Counted from the first letter of the stretch, positions 49,465 to 58,207 are shown. The stretch: DNA of 64,000 nucleotides from Alkalicoccus halolimnae (GCF_008014775.2 NZ_CP144914.1:1364001-1428000), one strand, 5' to 3'. The notes: generated from the letters alone by a model not told the origin. Translations and numbers: made by a program.

Positions 49465-50892
49465 TTATTTCTCAGGAACGAAAGTTTTTTTCGCAATAGT
49501 TTTACCGTATAAAAGGGTTAGAACAAATGGAATAACAATAGCTATAACCATACCGATAATAAATGGAATCCATGATTCAGGCACAATGGAGAGAATCCCT
49601 GGAAGTCCACCTACGCCTATGGAAGTAGCAAGTACACCATTTATTGCTATAAATGTACCAGCAAGCGATGCTCCGATAATGGCACATATAAATGGGAATT
49701 TAAAGCGGATATTTACACCGAACATAGCTGGTTCCGTAACACCAAGATAGGCAGAAACAGCTGACGTTCCAGAAAGTCCTTTTACATTTTCACTGCGGCT
49801 CACAAAAATCATCGCCAGAGCTGCCGACCCCTGTGCAATATTGGAAAGAGCAAGAATTGGCCACAGGAACGTTCCGTTTCCGGAGCCTGTCAGCTGTAAA
49901 TCCACTGCGAGAAAGGCATGGTGCATACCTGTTACAACGAGTGGAGCATACAGAAGTCCGTAAACTAAGCCGCCAAGAGCTGGAAGAACATCAAACATCC
50001 AGATAAATATGTCAGTAATTCCGTTTCCAAGAGCAAAAGTAATTGGTCCGATGATAACAAAGGTTAACAGTCCTGTAACGAGAAGAGCTACGGGAGCTAC
50101 AATCAGGAGCTGAATAGAATCCGGAACTCTTTCACGAAGCCAGAGTTCAATTTTAGCCAGGAGAAAGGATGCAACGAGTACAGGAAGGACCTGCCCCTGA
50201 TAACCGATAGCCTCCACATCATAGCCGAACAAATTCCAGACTGGAACTTCTCCTGCTTCCTGAGCGTCAGCATATCCCCAGGCGTTTAAAAGATCCGGGT
50301 GAACAAGAATTAAACCTAGGACAATACCGAGAAGATCACTGCCCCCAAAGCGTTTCACAGCTGACCAGCCAATTAAAGCAGGTAAAAAGGCGAATGCGGC
50401 GCTGGCTATAATGTTGATCATTTCAGCCAGACCAGCCCACTGCGGATAAGCTTCTACTATGGATTCTTCAAAGAAAATTCCTGGTCCCGTAAGGACATTG
50501 TTAAGACCGAGAAGCAGCCCGGCCGTTACGATAGCCGGTAAAATGGGAATGAACACATCTGCGAGAAGTTTGACTGCTCGCTGAAGGGGATTCATTTTTT
50601 GGGAAGAAGCTGATTTCACATCGGATTTCGATGATTCACCTATGTCGGTAAGCTCCACAATATCCCGGTAAACCTGATCGACTGTTCCCTGACCGATAAT
50701 AACCTGAAACTGCCCATTCGTTGAGAAAGACCCTTTAACAAGGTCAATCGCTTCGAGCTTATCTGTGTCAACGAGACTTTCATCTTTTAGAGCAAAGCGC
50801 AGTCTTGTCACACAATGGGTAGCTTTATCGACGTTTTCTTCGCCGCCGATGGCTTCAAGAATTTCACGAACCTGCTGTTCATATTTTGCCAT
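49465..50892 (-). CDS. treP: PTS trehalose-specific enzyme IIBC
   Basis: 475 aa: N-terminal EIIB domain (about 1-85) with the phosphocysteine Cys27 in ATHCVTRLRF, and a C-terminal EIIC channel (about 105-470) with ten membrane segments, including SAYLGVTEPAMFG. No IIA domain, so it borrows a glucose-type IIA. It imports trehalose as trehalose-6-phosphate. The sequence follows B. subtilis TreP closely from memory, and the gene is preceded by two TreR-type operators. The phosphotrehalase treA and the regulator treR, usually downstream, are not next to it; they must be elsewhere or missing. Confidence 0.94.
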   Translation of the reverse strand: MAKYEQQVREILEAIGGEENVDKATHCVTRLRFALKDESLVDTDKLEAIDLVKGSFSTNGQFQVIIGQGTVDQVYRDIVELTDIGESSKSDVKSASSQKMNPLQRAVKLLADVFIPILPAIVTAGLLLGLNNVLTGPGIFFEESIVEAYPQWAGLAEMINIIASAAFAFLPALIGWSAVKRFGGSDLLGIVLGLILVHPDLLNAWGYADAQEAGEVPVWNLFGYDVEAIGYQGQVLPVLVASFLLAKIELWLRERVPDSIQLLIVAPVALLVTGLLTFVIIGPITFALGNGITDIFIWMFDVLPALGGLVYGLLYAPLVVTGMHHAFLAVDLQLTGSGNGTFLWPILALSNIAQGSAALAMIFVSRSENVKGLSGTSAVSAYLGVTEPAMFGVNIRFKFPFICAIIGASLAGTFIAINGVLATSIGVGGLPGILSIVPESWIPFIIGMVIAIVIPFVLTLLYGKTIAKKTFVPEK

Positions 50893-50930
50893 TTGGATAC
50901 CCTCCTAAACCGTTTTCACAAAAAACAAAC

Positions 50931-50942
50931 TTGTATATACAA
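50931..50942. promoter_or_regulatory. TreR-type operator, downstream copy
   Basis: Perfect palindrome TTGTATATACAA, the core of the B. subtilis TreR operator. It is located between the predicted treP transcription start and the start codon. Confidence 0.88.
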
Positions 50943-50958
50943 CATTTCTACAAATCCA

Positions 50959-50987
50959 ATTATAAGTTGTATATACAAGTTTTGCAA
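50959..50987 (-). promoter_or_regulatory. Sigma-A promoter of treP
   Basis: On the minus strand TTGCAA (50987-50982), 17-base spacer, TATAAT (50964-50959). The upstream operator sits within the spacer, so bound TreR would block RNA polymerase. Cre-like sequence nearby is weak. Confidence 0.82.
50967..50978. promoter_or_regulatory. TreR-type operator, upstream copy
   Basis: Second perfect TTGTATATACAA, its centre 36 bases from the first, inside the -35/-10 spacer. Two operators spaced this way would favour cooperative or looping repression. Confidence 0.88.
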
Positions 50988-51173
50988 CCGTTTTATTTTA
51001 ATAGTTTACTTAAACGATTCACCTTCATTTACTTCCAATGATTATAATTCAATTGAGGAAGATTTTGAGTGTTTTTTGATGATGAAAAGTAATCAATCTC
51101 TGAAGAAAAGCAGGAAAACCCTTTCGTTTGGAAAGAGCTTTCCAGTCACAGAACTTCTTAACTTATTTCTGAG

Positions 51174-52199
51174 TTAAGTCGGTTTGCCTGTAAAAGTAAC
51201 ATTCATTGCTGCAAGCCTGCGTATGAACAATAAAGCAAAGAGCAGGAAAGTAGTAAATCCTATCCAGTAAGAAAGGATACGGAGTACGTTAGCCCCCCAT
51301 GGAGCTAAAGAGGATAAAAGAAGTCCGCCGAACAAGGAAATAAGAACGGTCAATAACACCATAAATATGGGGTTTAAACTTTTAAATACTAAAAACTCCC
51401 CATTGTGTTCTATTTTATTGTTTCGATAGAGGAGACTTCCACCCCATAGACTGAGTGTGGTAAACACTATAGCTGCAAAAATTCCTACTACTTCTCCCAT
51501 TTCCCCAATGGCATAATATACTGGAGTAATATATTCCACCCAACGGGGTTGAGAGCCGATGCTGAATAAGAAAAAGTCATGGACTCTCATAAATTCCTGA
51601 ATCAAAATGAGAATCATCTGCGGAAGAAAACCTAAAATAAAAGTGAGGAAAATCTGGGAAATCATTTCCCCGGTTATTGTGCCGATCAACAGGGCAAAAG
51701 TATAGAAAAATATATATCCTAACAGAGGTCCCCAAAATATCTCCAAGGAAGTAACGAGATTGAGACCGCTGTTAAAATCCGACTGCTGAACAATAAAATA
51801 AGCAGGCACGAAGTTTATAATAAAGAAGACAGTAATGATAACGGTGCCAAGTGCCCATTTAGCGAGGAAAAGAGTTTCCCTCTTAAATGGGAGAGAGAAG
51901 GTAAAATCATTTCTCCTCGTATTACGTTCGAGGCCGATCAATAACACGGCGAGCATAACAATGGCTATCGTTACAAAAATAGTAAACATGCCTTCTGAAA
52001 AAATCTGCAGAATATCCCATGCCTGGATTTCATAAACGTATTCCTCGGCCTGATCAGCCTGAGCTGCTCTTTCCTTCCAGGATTCGATAGATAAAATAGC
52101 CTGGATAGGCATTTGAAGGATAAAAAGAGCAAGCATCATCCAGATGATCATTTTCGCTTGTTTATAATTTTGAAACCACAGAGCTTTTTCAAACATCAT
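51174..52199 (-). CDS. ABC-2 type transporter permease
   Basis: 341 aa membrane protein with about eight hydrophobic segments: the first near 18-38, then a large outward loop containing AAQADQAEEY, and a cluster in the C-terminal two thirds. The position after a YtrA-type regulator and an ATPase suggests the permease of an antimicrobial-peptide-responsive exporter. It overlaps the ATPase end by 11 bases; ATG 52199 or the adjacent ATG 52196 could be used, both just after GGGGGGAAG. The substrate is unknown. Confidence 0.85.
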   Translation of the reverse strand: MMFEKALWFQNYKQAKMIIWMMLALFILQMPIQAILSIESWKERAAQADQAEEYVYEIQAWDILQIFSEGMFTIFVTIAIVMLAVLLIGLERNTRRNDFTFSLPFKRETLFLAKWALGTVIITVFFIINFVPAYFIVQQSDFNSGLNLVTSLEIFWGPLLGYIFFYTFALLIGTITGEMISQIFLTFILGFLPQMILILIQEFMRVHDFFLFSIGSQPRWVEYITPVYYAIGEMGEVVGIFAAIVFTTLSLWGGSLLYRNNKIEHNGEFLVFKSLNPIFMVLLTVLISLFGGLLLSSLAPWGANVLRILSYWIGFTTFLLFALLFIRRLAAMNVTFTGKPT

Positions 52200-53061
52200 C
52201 GCTTCCCCCCAGTTTAGCTATAAAATAATCTTCGAGTGATAGGGATAGTTCTTCGTAAAGAAGAGGGGAGTGACTTTTGATTAATTCTTCTGTTGAATGG
52301 TCACTTTTATCTATCAGCACAGTATAAACCCTGCCGGTTTGATCGAGAAGATAGACCTTATCCTTTATTATTTCCGGCATAGATTCTTCAAAAGCGAGCT
52401 GAGCCTTTTTATATTCCAGTTTCATTATATCCAGTTCATAATGACTGTCTACCCGTCCATCTTTTATCAGAATGACATCATTGACCATGTATTCCAGTTC
52501 ATCCAGACGATGGGATGAAATGATGACAGCAATATCTTTTTGTGAAACTTCCTCAACGAGAATCTGCAGAACCTGTTTTTTAATAATTACATCGAGGCCG
52601 TCTGTAGGCTCGTCCAGTAAAATATATTTTGCGTTGGTAGAAAAGGCAGCTATGAGAATAAAAAGTGCCTTCTGGCCCTTGGAGTAGTTTCCTATTTTTG
52701 AAATTGGCTCCAGTCTAAACCTGTGCATGAGAGAGTGCATATATTCTTCATCGAATTTAGGATAAATATGTTTGTATAGATAGATGAGTTCTTTTGTGCT
52801 GTAATTCTTCAAGGCTTCCGAGGAATCCGGGACGAAAATAATCTGTTCTTTCAGACCAGGCTTTTTGAAAATACTAAAACCATCAATGAGAACATCACCG
52901 TGGGTAGGTTTGAGAATCCCGGCCATTGTCCTTAACAATGTCGTTTTTCCTGCTCCATTTCTTCCTACGATTCCGATAATGTTACCTGTGAGAGCATCAA
53001 AGTCTATATCGGATAAGATGGCCTGATGATGGATATATTTAGAAATGTGTTTAACTCTCAT
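52189..53061 (-). CDS. ABC transporter ATP-binding protein
   Basis: 290 aa with one nucleotide-binding domain: Walker A GRNGAGKTTLLR near residues 33-44, an unusual signature YSKGQKAL in place of LSGGQ, Walker B YILLDEPTDGLD and the switch His in ISSHRLDELE. The C-terminal 70 residues are an extra domain typical of YtrB/YhcG-type ATPases. The start overlaps the regulator stop by 4 bases (ATGA). It works with the ABC-2 permease encoded next. Confidence 0.9.
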   Translation of the reverse strand: MRVKHISKYIHHQAILSDIDFDALTGNIIGIVGRNGAGKTTLLRTMAGILKPTHGDVLIDGFSIFKKPGLKEQIIFVPDSSEALKNYSTKELIYLYKHIYPKFDEEYMHSLMHRFRLEPISKIGNYSKGQKALFILIAAFSTNAKYILLDEPTDGLDVIIKKQVLQILVEEVSQKDIAVIISSHRLDELEYMVNDVILIKDGRVDSHYELDIMKLEYKKAQLAFEESMPEIIKDKVYLLDQTGRVYTVLIDKSDHSTEELIKSHSPLLYEELSLSLEDYFIAKLGGSDDV

Positions 53062-53447
53062 GAAGATCTGTCCTCCATTTCAGCAAAGCACTGTTCTGTC
53101 CATTCCAGGAGGCGCTGTTTACTTATGCCTGCATAATGGCAGTCAATTACAAGCTGGCGCACCTGGCTTTGGATTTTTTTCTCCTTTTCCGGAAGGGGGG
53201 TTAAAGGGAAATCTTCAGCAATAAAAGTACCTTTTCCACGTATGGTAACTATTATTCCTGAACGCTCCAGTTCCTGATAAGCTTTATTGACAGTGTTCGG
53301 GTTAATGACCATTTGAGAAGACAAATCTCTAATAGACGGCAGCTTCTCGCCGGGCCGAAGCAGTCCTGTTAAGCACATATCCTTTATTTGATAAATGATC
53401 TGTTCATACAAAGGAGTACTGCTTTTCGTATCAATTCGAAAAAACAT
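53058..53447 (-). CDS. GntR family regulator, YtrA subfamily
   Basis: 129 aa. N-terminal winged helix (about 1-75) with STPLYEQIIYQIKDMCLTG, PGEKLPSIRDLSSQMVINPNTVNKAYQELE and RGKGTFIAE, and only a short helical C-terminal tail, which defines the YtrA subfamily of ABC-transporter-linked GntR repressors. It leads the operon with ATPase and permease. In B. subtilis YtrA responds to cell-wall-active antibiotics; the signal here is unknown. Start ATG 53447 follows GGAG. Confidence 0.92.
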   Translation of the reverse strand: MFFRIDTKSSTPLYEQIIYQIKDMCLTGLLRPGEKLPSIRDLSSQMVINPNTVNKAYQELERSGIIVTIRGKGTFIAEDFPLTPLPEKEKKIQSQVRQLVIDCHYAGISKQRLLEWTEQCFAEMEDRSS

Positions 53448-53475
53448 TGCAAGTTGCTCCTTCCGAGTGTATTAT

Positions 53476-53489
53476 CTGCACTAGTACAG
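53476..53489. promoter_or_regulatory. Probable autoregulatory operator of the YtrA-type regulator
   Basis: Near-perfect palindrome CTGCACTAGTACAG (one mismatch) located just upstream of a TAATAC -10-like hexamer (53474-53469, minus strand). The position fits repression by the encoded GntR protein. Confidence 0.65.
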
Positions 53490-53591
53490 ACCAAACATAA
53501 ACTGGAATTTCAGGCTTGTCAATTAAAATTTGTACTTTATGGAACACGAAAACCAGCGGGAATTATTCACATAGCAGGAGGGAGTAAGAAC

Positions 53592-54488
53592 ATGAAAAAA
53601 GTGCTGATACTTGGCGGTACACGTTTTTTCGGTAAAAGACTAGCTGAAAAACTCGAAGAATTAGGCTGTGACATCACTATAGCAACGAGGGGAAATGCGG
53701 ATACCAGTTTCTTGAAAAACGGCCGTCACTTGGAAATTGACCGTTTCAATAGAAAATCCCTGGAAAAAGCAGCTCAGGAAAAATGGGATGTTATATATGA
53801 CCAAATCTGTTTCAGCTCTGAAGATGCGCTGAATGCAGCAGAAATATTTAAAGACAGAGTGAATAAATATATTTTTACATCTACATTATCGGTCTATGAT
53901 ATAAACGAAAAAGAAGAAAAATACGAACACGATTTTGACCCGTGGAAGTATCCTCTTAAACGTGGAAGAAGGGAGGATTTTTCCTATGGTGAAGGTAAAA
54001 GGCAGGCCGAGGCACTATTCTTTCAGAAGGCCTCCTTTCCTGTAACTGCCGTACGCCCGCCGATTGTACTGGGGGAAGATGATTACACAGAGCGGCTTCA
54101 TAAACTGGTAAGGAAGGTATTGAAAAATGAAGCAATCGGCATTGACCAGCTGGATAACAAACTCTCTTTTGTCGACTCTGATGATTTGGCTTCTTTTCTT
54201 CTCTGGTGCGGAGAACAAAAAATTGAAGGACCAGTAAATGCATCCGCCCCAGATCAAATTTCTCACCAGAAAATGATAAAGGAGATCGAGAGGGCGGCAG
54301 GAAAAGAAGCTATCCTCGTTTCATCTTCAGAAGCAGAAGCTTCGCCAATGAATTTTGCGGAGTCTATTTATCAAAATACAGATCGTGTCGAACAATTCGG
54401 ATATTATTTCCGTCCGCTGAGCAGCTGGTTTAGACCGCTTGTCGAACTGATTGTGGAAAAAGAGAAGCAGGAAATGTCAGAGAATTAG
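53592..54488 (+). CDS. NAD-dependent epimerase/dehydratase family protein
   Basis: Extended short-chain dehydrogenase/reductase-like protein of 298 aa. N-terminal ILGGTRFFGKRLAE is the Rossmann glycine motif, and YGEGKRQAE carries the YxxxK pair; VRPPIVLGEDDY is the substrate-side segment. It may act on a nucleotide sugar or isoflavone-like substrate; it resembles B. subtilis-type NAD-dependent sugar epimerase homologues. Start ATG 53592 after GCAGGAGGG. Monocistronic with a strong terminator downstream. Confidence 0.87.
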   Translation: MKKVLILGGTRFFGKRLAEKLEELGCDITIATRGNADTSFLKNGRHLEIDRFNRKSLEKAAQEKWDVIYDQICFSSEDALNAAEIFKDRVNKYIFTSTLSVYDINEKEEKYEHDFDPWKYPLKRGRREDFSYGEGKRQAEALFFQKASFPVTAVRPPIVLGEDDYTERLHKLVRKVLKNEAIGIDQLDNKLSFVDSDDLASFLLWCGEQKIEGPVNASAPDQISHQKMIKEIERAAGKEAILVSSSEAEASPMNFAESIYQNTDRVEQFGYYFRPLSSWFRPLVELIVEKEKQEMSEN

Positions 54489-54559
54489 GCTGTTGTCAGC
54501 CTTTGTAGTAGTTCCAGCTGGGATTGCAGGAGAGGTTTTAATTACATTATAAAAAAATA

Positions 54560-54607
54560 AAAAAATCAAGCGGATGCTCATTCCCAGGCATCCGCTTGAT
54601 TTTTTTT
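54560..54607. terminator. Bidirectional terminator between SDR gene and cyd operon
   Basis: AAAAATCAAGCGGATGC / GCATCCGCTTGATTTTT perfect stem with long A and T flanks. It overlaps the cydS stop codon. Confidence 0.94.
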
Positions 54608-54788
54608 ATAGATCATTTTTTTCGTTTGTATATTTTTCTTCGTTAGCACTGTTCTTATATTCTGCCTGTTCTGTGTTTTCAATAAATGCAGGGGGGCCTG
54701 CTTTAGCTCCCCATACAAAAACTAGAACAACACATATGACAAGAACGATCAGAGGAGCTGCGAAAATCAAAAATTCTGTCATACCCAT
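54606..54788 (-). CDS. cydS: CydS-like small subunit of cytochrome bd oxidase
   Basis: 60 aa with a single transmembrane helix, MTEFLIFAAPLIVLVICVV followed by LVFVWGAKAG, then an acidic tail. The pattern, FLIxxAPxxV then FxWGxK, resembles the small CydS subunit found in the Geobacillus cytochrome bd structure (33 aa), though this one has an extra tail of about 28 residues. It is last in the cydA-cydB operon, 18 bases after cydB. Start ATG 54788, seven bases after AGGAGG. Confidence 0.78.
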   Translation of the reverse strand: MGMTEFLIFAAPLIVLVICVVLVFVWGAKAGPPAFIENTEQAEYKNSANEEKYTNEKNDL

Positions 54789-54806
54789 GTAATAACCTCC
54801 TTCAAT

Positions 54807-55820
54807 TTAACGGCGTCCTTCTACGTATTCAGCGTCAAACAGAAACAGCCGCATCAGCAGATATAAGGAAGGAATAAGCAGAAACAACCCTGCTATAAAA
54901 GCAATGATAAGAGCCGCAGCCATTGCCTCATTCGTAAATCCGTCATAAATTGTTAAGTGCGGATAAAGCAGATAAGGAAGATGGGAAGCACCGTAAGCAA
55001 AAAATGCTGCGAAATATTGTATCATTACCATAATAAAAGCGATGCCGAGATTTTTCTTTTTCCAAATAAGCCATGCTGCGGTCAGGAAAGCCATAAAAGA
55101 AATGCCAAACATCCACCAATATTCCAGCATACTGGCAAAATGTTCAGGATTCCGCTGTTCAAGCAGTGCGAAGACAATGATTCCCATGATAATAGAAGGG
55201 AAGGCCCATGTGAGTGCGTACTTGCGCAGCAGAGAAAAAGCTTCGTTGTCTTTTGCCCTGGCGGCATAATAAGTTAAAAAGGCTGCGGATATAAAGAGTA
55301 CACTTACGACTGCCAGAATAACGACTCCCCAGGAATACAGACTGCTGAATAATTCTCCATATAATAAACTTACATTCCCATCATCAACGGATATATATCC
55401 TCCTTCTGAAATTGTCAAAACAGTTGTCAGAGAAGCAGGAATTAAAAGCCCTGTTGCACCATAAAGAAAGCTGTAAAAATTGCTTTCCTTTGCACCATAA
55501 GTTGCAAAAGCATAGTAGGATCCCCTTATAGCGAGGAGAATAATAGCTACACTCCCGGGTATCAAAAGGGCAGTTCCATAATAATAGGCCGTATCAGGAA
55601 AGAAACCGACAATTCCGATAAAGAAAAAGACGAGAAATACGTTTGTAACTTCCCATACAGGAGAAAGGTAACGCTGAATAATCGAATGGATGACGCTTTC
55701 CTTGTTTTTACGCTTCGAGTAATAGCTGAAGAAACCGGCTCCGAAATCAACAGAAGCGACAATCAGATAACCGTATAAAAACAGCCATAAAACTGTGATA
55801 CCTACTACTTCATACGTCAT
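54807..55820 (-). CDS. cydB: Cytochrome bd quinol oxidase subunit II
   Basis: 337 aa integral membrane subunit with about nine helices. WLFLYGYLIVASVDFGAGF at the N terminus with the Asp in VDFGAG, SPVWEVTNVFLVFFFIG and WAFPS later are CydB features. With CydA it reduces oxygen to water using menaquinol at low oxygen. It is 32 bases after cydA and followed by cydS. Form resembles B. subtilis YthB rather than the classical CydB by the order and length. Confidence 0.93.
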   Translation of the reverse strand: MTYEVVGITVLWLFLYGYLIVASVDFGAGFFSYYSKRKNKESVIHSIIQRYLSPVWEVTNVFLVFFFIGIVGFFPDTAYYYGTALLIPGSVAIILLAIRGSYYAFATYGAKESNFYSFLYGATGLLIPASLTTVLTISEGGYISVDDGNVSLLYGELFSSLYSWGVVILAVVSVLFISAAFLTYYAARAKDNEAFSLLRKYALTWAFPSIIMGIIVFALLEQRNPEHFASMLEYWWMFGISFMAFLTAAWLIWKKKNLGIAFIMVMIQYFAAFFAYGASHLPYLLYPHLTIYDGFTNEAMAAALIIAFIAGLFLLIPSLYLLMRLFLFDAEYVEGRR

Positions 55821-55852
55821 TGTGGCACTCCTTCCCAGGAATAAATAAATTA

Positions 55853-57199
55853 TTAAACTTCATAGTTATTAATCCCCCGCTTGTACATTTCTCTTTCGAC
55901 CGGGTTACTTCTAAACATTTTGCGGAGAACGCCCGCACAGGTGACGCCCAGTACTGTGTACAGCAAAGCGAAAAGAATGAGCATTAAACCGACATGCTCG
56001 GAGCTCGTGGCTCCTTCAGAAGTCCTCATAATTCCGTTTAAAATCCAAGGCTGTCGACCGACTTCAGTAAAGATCCATCCTGATTCCATAGCAAGTATGG
56101 AAAGTGGTCCTCCTGCAGCAATCATCATAAGCAGAGGCTTATTAAAAGCGTTCCACTTCTTCGTCCAATTGAGAAATACAAAAAGCGTGCTGACGAAGGC
56201 AAGGTACATGCCTATAAAGACCATCGTATCAAAAAAGTAATGAATAAAAAGAGGCGGCAGAACATCGTCCTCAAATTCATTCAGCCCTACAACTTCCGTA
56301 TCCGGTGAAAATCCGGACAAAATACTTAAAGCATATGGAAGCTCCAGTGCATATTTCACTTCATTATCTTCTGTCAGGTAGCCGCCGAGAATAAGCGGGG
56401 CACCTCTTTCAGTTTCAAAGTGCCACTCTGCAGCAGCGAGTTTTTCAGGCTGATATTCGTGAAGGTATTTACCTGACAGGTCACCAATAACAGCGGTGCC
56501 TACGGCAAATACAGCCGCCGCCACCATCGTCATATGCAGAGCTTTCCGGTGATAGACGGATTTATTTCCTTTTAATATTTTTACAGCTGCAATTGTTGCC
56601 AGTACGAAAGCTGACGTCAAATAGCAGATAATAATAACATGGGATATTTTAGTAGGTGTAGCAGGATTAAACATGGCTTCAATTGGATTAACGTTTGTTA
56701 CGATTCCATCTACGATTTCAAAGCCCTGTGGGACGTTCATAAAAGCATTCACTGTTGTAATAAAGAAAGCGCTCGCCGTAGCTCCTATAACAATAGGAAT
56801 TAACAGCAGGAAATGCTTCATTTTAGTTTTAAACCGATCCCACGTGTAAAGGTAAATACCGAGGAAAATCGCTTCAAAGAAAAAGGCAAATGTCTCCATA
56901 AACATCGGCAGACCTATCGTATGGCCGGCTGCCTGCATGAAGTTCGGCCACAGCAGACTGAGCTGAAGGCCGATAGCTGTACCGGTGACAACCCCAATAG
57001 CGACAGTAATAACAAATCCTCGCGCCCAGCGTCTTGCAAGCAGAGTGTAATGAGGATCTTTTCTTTTCATTCCCATCCATTCAGCTATAGCAATCATCAT
57101 AGGTATTCCAACACCAATAGTAGCAAAGATCGCATGAAAGCCCAGCGTTAAATAAGTTAATATTCTGCTCAAGAGGACCGGATCATTATCGAACAGCAT
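55853..57199 (-). CDS. cydA: Cytochrome bd quinol oxidase subunit I
   Basis: 448 aa haem-bearing subunit. His22 in LGFHAIFATIG matches the haem b595/d ligand His19 of E. coli; the Q-loop is short, as in Firmicutes. MFNPATPTKISHVII holds the haem b558 His, and EVGRQPWILNGIMRTSEG is the conserved quinol-side motif. Start ATG 57199 after GGGGGAG. It opens the operon cydA-cydB-cydS and is divergent from a LuxR-family regulator, with a perfect palindrome in the gap. Confidence 0.95.
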   Translation of the reverse strand: MLFDNDPVLLSRILTYLTLGFHAIFATIGVGIPMMIAIAEWMGMKRKDPHYTLLARRWARGFVITVAIGVVTGTAIGLQLSLLWPNFMQAAGHTIGLPMFMETFAFFFEAIFLGIYLYTWDRFKTKMKHFLLLIPIVIGATASAFFITTVNAFMNVPQGFEIVDGIVTNVNPIEAMFNPATPTKISHVIIICYLTSAFVLATIAAVKILKGNKSVYHRKALHMTMVAAAVFAVGTAVIGDLSGKYLHEYQPEKLAAAEWHFETERGAPLILGGYLTEDNEVKYALELPYALSILSGFSPDTEVVGLNEFEDDVLPPLFIHYFFDTMVFIGMYLAFVSTLFVFLNWTKKWNAFNKPLLMMIAAGGPLSILAMESGWIFTEVGRQPWILNGIMRTSEGATSSEHVGLMLILFALLYTVLGVTCAGVLRKMFRSNPVEREMYKRGINNYEV

Positions 57200-57281
57200 A
57201 TATTCTCCCCCTCAATTTTATTGATAAATGTAGTCGCAAAAGTACACTAACGGTATAATAATAAATATCAGCACTTACGTT

Positions 57282-57301
57282 TATAGGGGATAACCCCTAT
57301 A
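57282..57301. promoter_or_regulatory. Perfect palindrome between cydA and the LuxR-type regulator
   Basis: TATAGGGG-ATAA-CCCCTATA, 8-base arms and 4-base spacer, 83 bases upstream of cydA and 59 bases upstream of the divergent regulator. It resembles the GC-rich TAGGG/CCCTA inverted repeat bound by NreC-type LuxR regulators. It is a candidate operator for the adjacent protein. Confidence 0.65.
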
Positions 57302-57359
57302 TTATGTGAATTTGTGAGCAAATATTGAACATGCACCTATTGTGCAGGGAGGTTTAAAT

Positions 57360-57932
57360 ATGAAAGTGCTTATTGGAATGGAACATGAACTTACAACGTA
57401 TGGATTAATTCAATTAATTAAAGATCTAAGACCGGTTGAATATATTGTAACAGCAAAGAATGGAGAAGAGGTATTAAAAAACCTCCGTCGATATTCCTTT
57501 GATTTACTCATTATTCAAGAAGCACTTCCCGGAGCAATCAGTATCAAATCGCTGCTGAATTCGGTGGAAGAAAAGACTATCACGACTTTAATTTGTGATG
57601 ATCCGGTGTGTGAAAACAGTGCCGGGGCAGACGCCGTTATTTTTGAAAAGCTGCCTCTGGATGACTGGATGAAAAACCTGGACAGAATTATCCGCGGAGA
57701 AAAAATGCAGCAGTCCCCCTCTTTAATCAACGAAGAAACAGAGACACTTACAAGGAGGGAAGAGGAAGTTTATCGTCTTAAAATACAGGGATATTCTGTA
57801 AGAGAATCTGCGGGCTTTCTAAATATATCTGAAAAAACCATTGAGAATCATCGCAGAAACATAGCTAAAAAGCTGCAATTGCATTCCAAGAGGGACTGGA
57901 TAGAAAAAGGAAAAATTCTCGGATTTCTGTGA
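57360..57932 (+). CDS. NarL/LuxR-family regulator with degenerate receiver domain
   Basis: 190 aa: N-terminal receiver-like domain (about 1-118) and a C-terminal LuxR helix-turn-helix (about 128-186: LTRREEEVYRLKIQGYSVRE, ISEKTIENHRRNIAKKL). At the phosphoacceptor position the strand LLIIQEALPG has Gln53 in place of Asp, so phosphorylation is not expected. Cys79 and Cys84 lie close together in LICDDPVC and could act as a redox pair; this is speculation. No sensor kinase is adjacent. Start ATG 57360 after GGGAGG; upstream in-frame ATG 57342 has none. Divergent from cydABS, likely its regulator. Confidence 0.86.
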   Translation: MKVLIGMEHELTTYGLIQLIKDLRPVEYIVTAKNGEEVLKNLRRYSFDLLIIQEALPGAISIKSLLNSVEEKTITTLICDDPVCENSAGADAVIFEKLPLDDWMKNLDRIIRGEKMQQSPSLINEETETLTRREEEVYRLKIQGYSVRESAGFLNISEKTIENHRRNIAKKLQLHSKRDWIEKGKILGFL

Positions 57933-58034
57933 ATGAGAAAATGCCATTTTACAGAAATGGAATTTCCCATCTAGAAAGGTGGTATGAATGATTTTCAAGA
58001 AGGGATTTTCTTTATTAGATCGCAGATACTTCTC

Positions 58035-58207
58035 TATCTTTTTACCATAAGCTGGAGTTGAGATGGGGCGACTCCGGGGCGATGTGAAGGACGAGTCGAA
58101 GATTCATTCCGCCCGACCACAGGGAGGACGGAATCAGCTGAGGCCGGTCCTGCGTCCCCATGGAAACGAAAGCGCCCGTTCATCGCTTATCTACTTTACT
58201 TTCAAGG
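58035..58207. repeat. Dispersed intergenic repeat, copy B
   Basis: About 170 bases from CTTTTTACCATAAGCTG to CTTTACTTTCAAGGTAGG. Roughly four of five bases match copy A at 18680-18847 in the same orientation. An internal inverted repeat ATTCCG/CGGAAT and CGACT/AGTCG suggests structure as RNA or DNA. No coding frame seen. Confidence 0.8.

Noticed and set aside
57301-57340. Rex site upstream of cydA
   Set aside because: TTGTGAGC...ATTGAAC gives only a half match to TTGTGA-N6-TCACAA.
57983-58060. Micro-ORF of about 25 codons after the LuxR-type gene
   Set aside because: It has a fair ribosome binding site (AAAGGTGG), but the frame runs into the dispersed repeat and no recognisable protein results.
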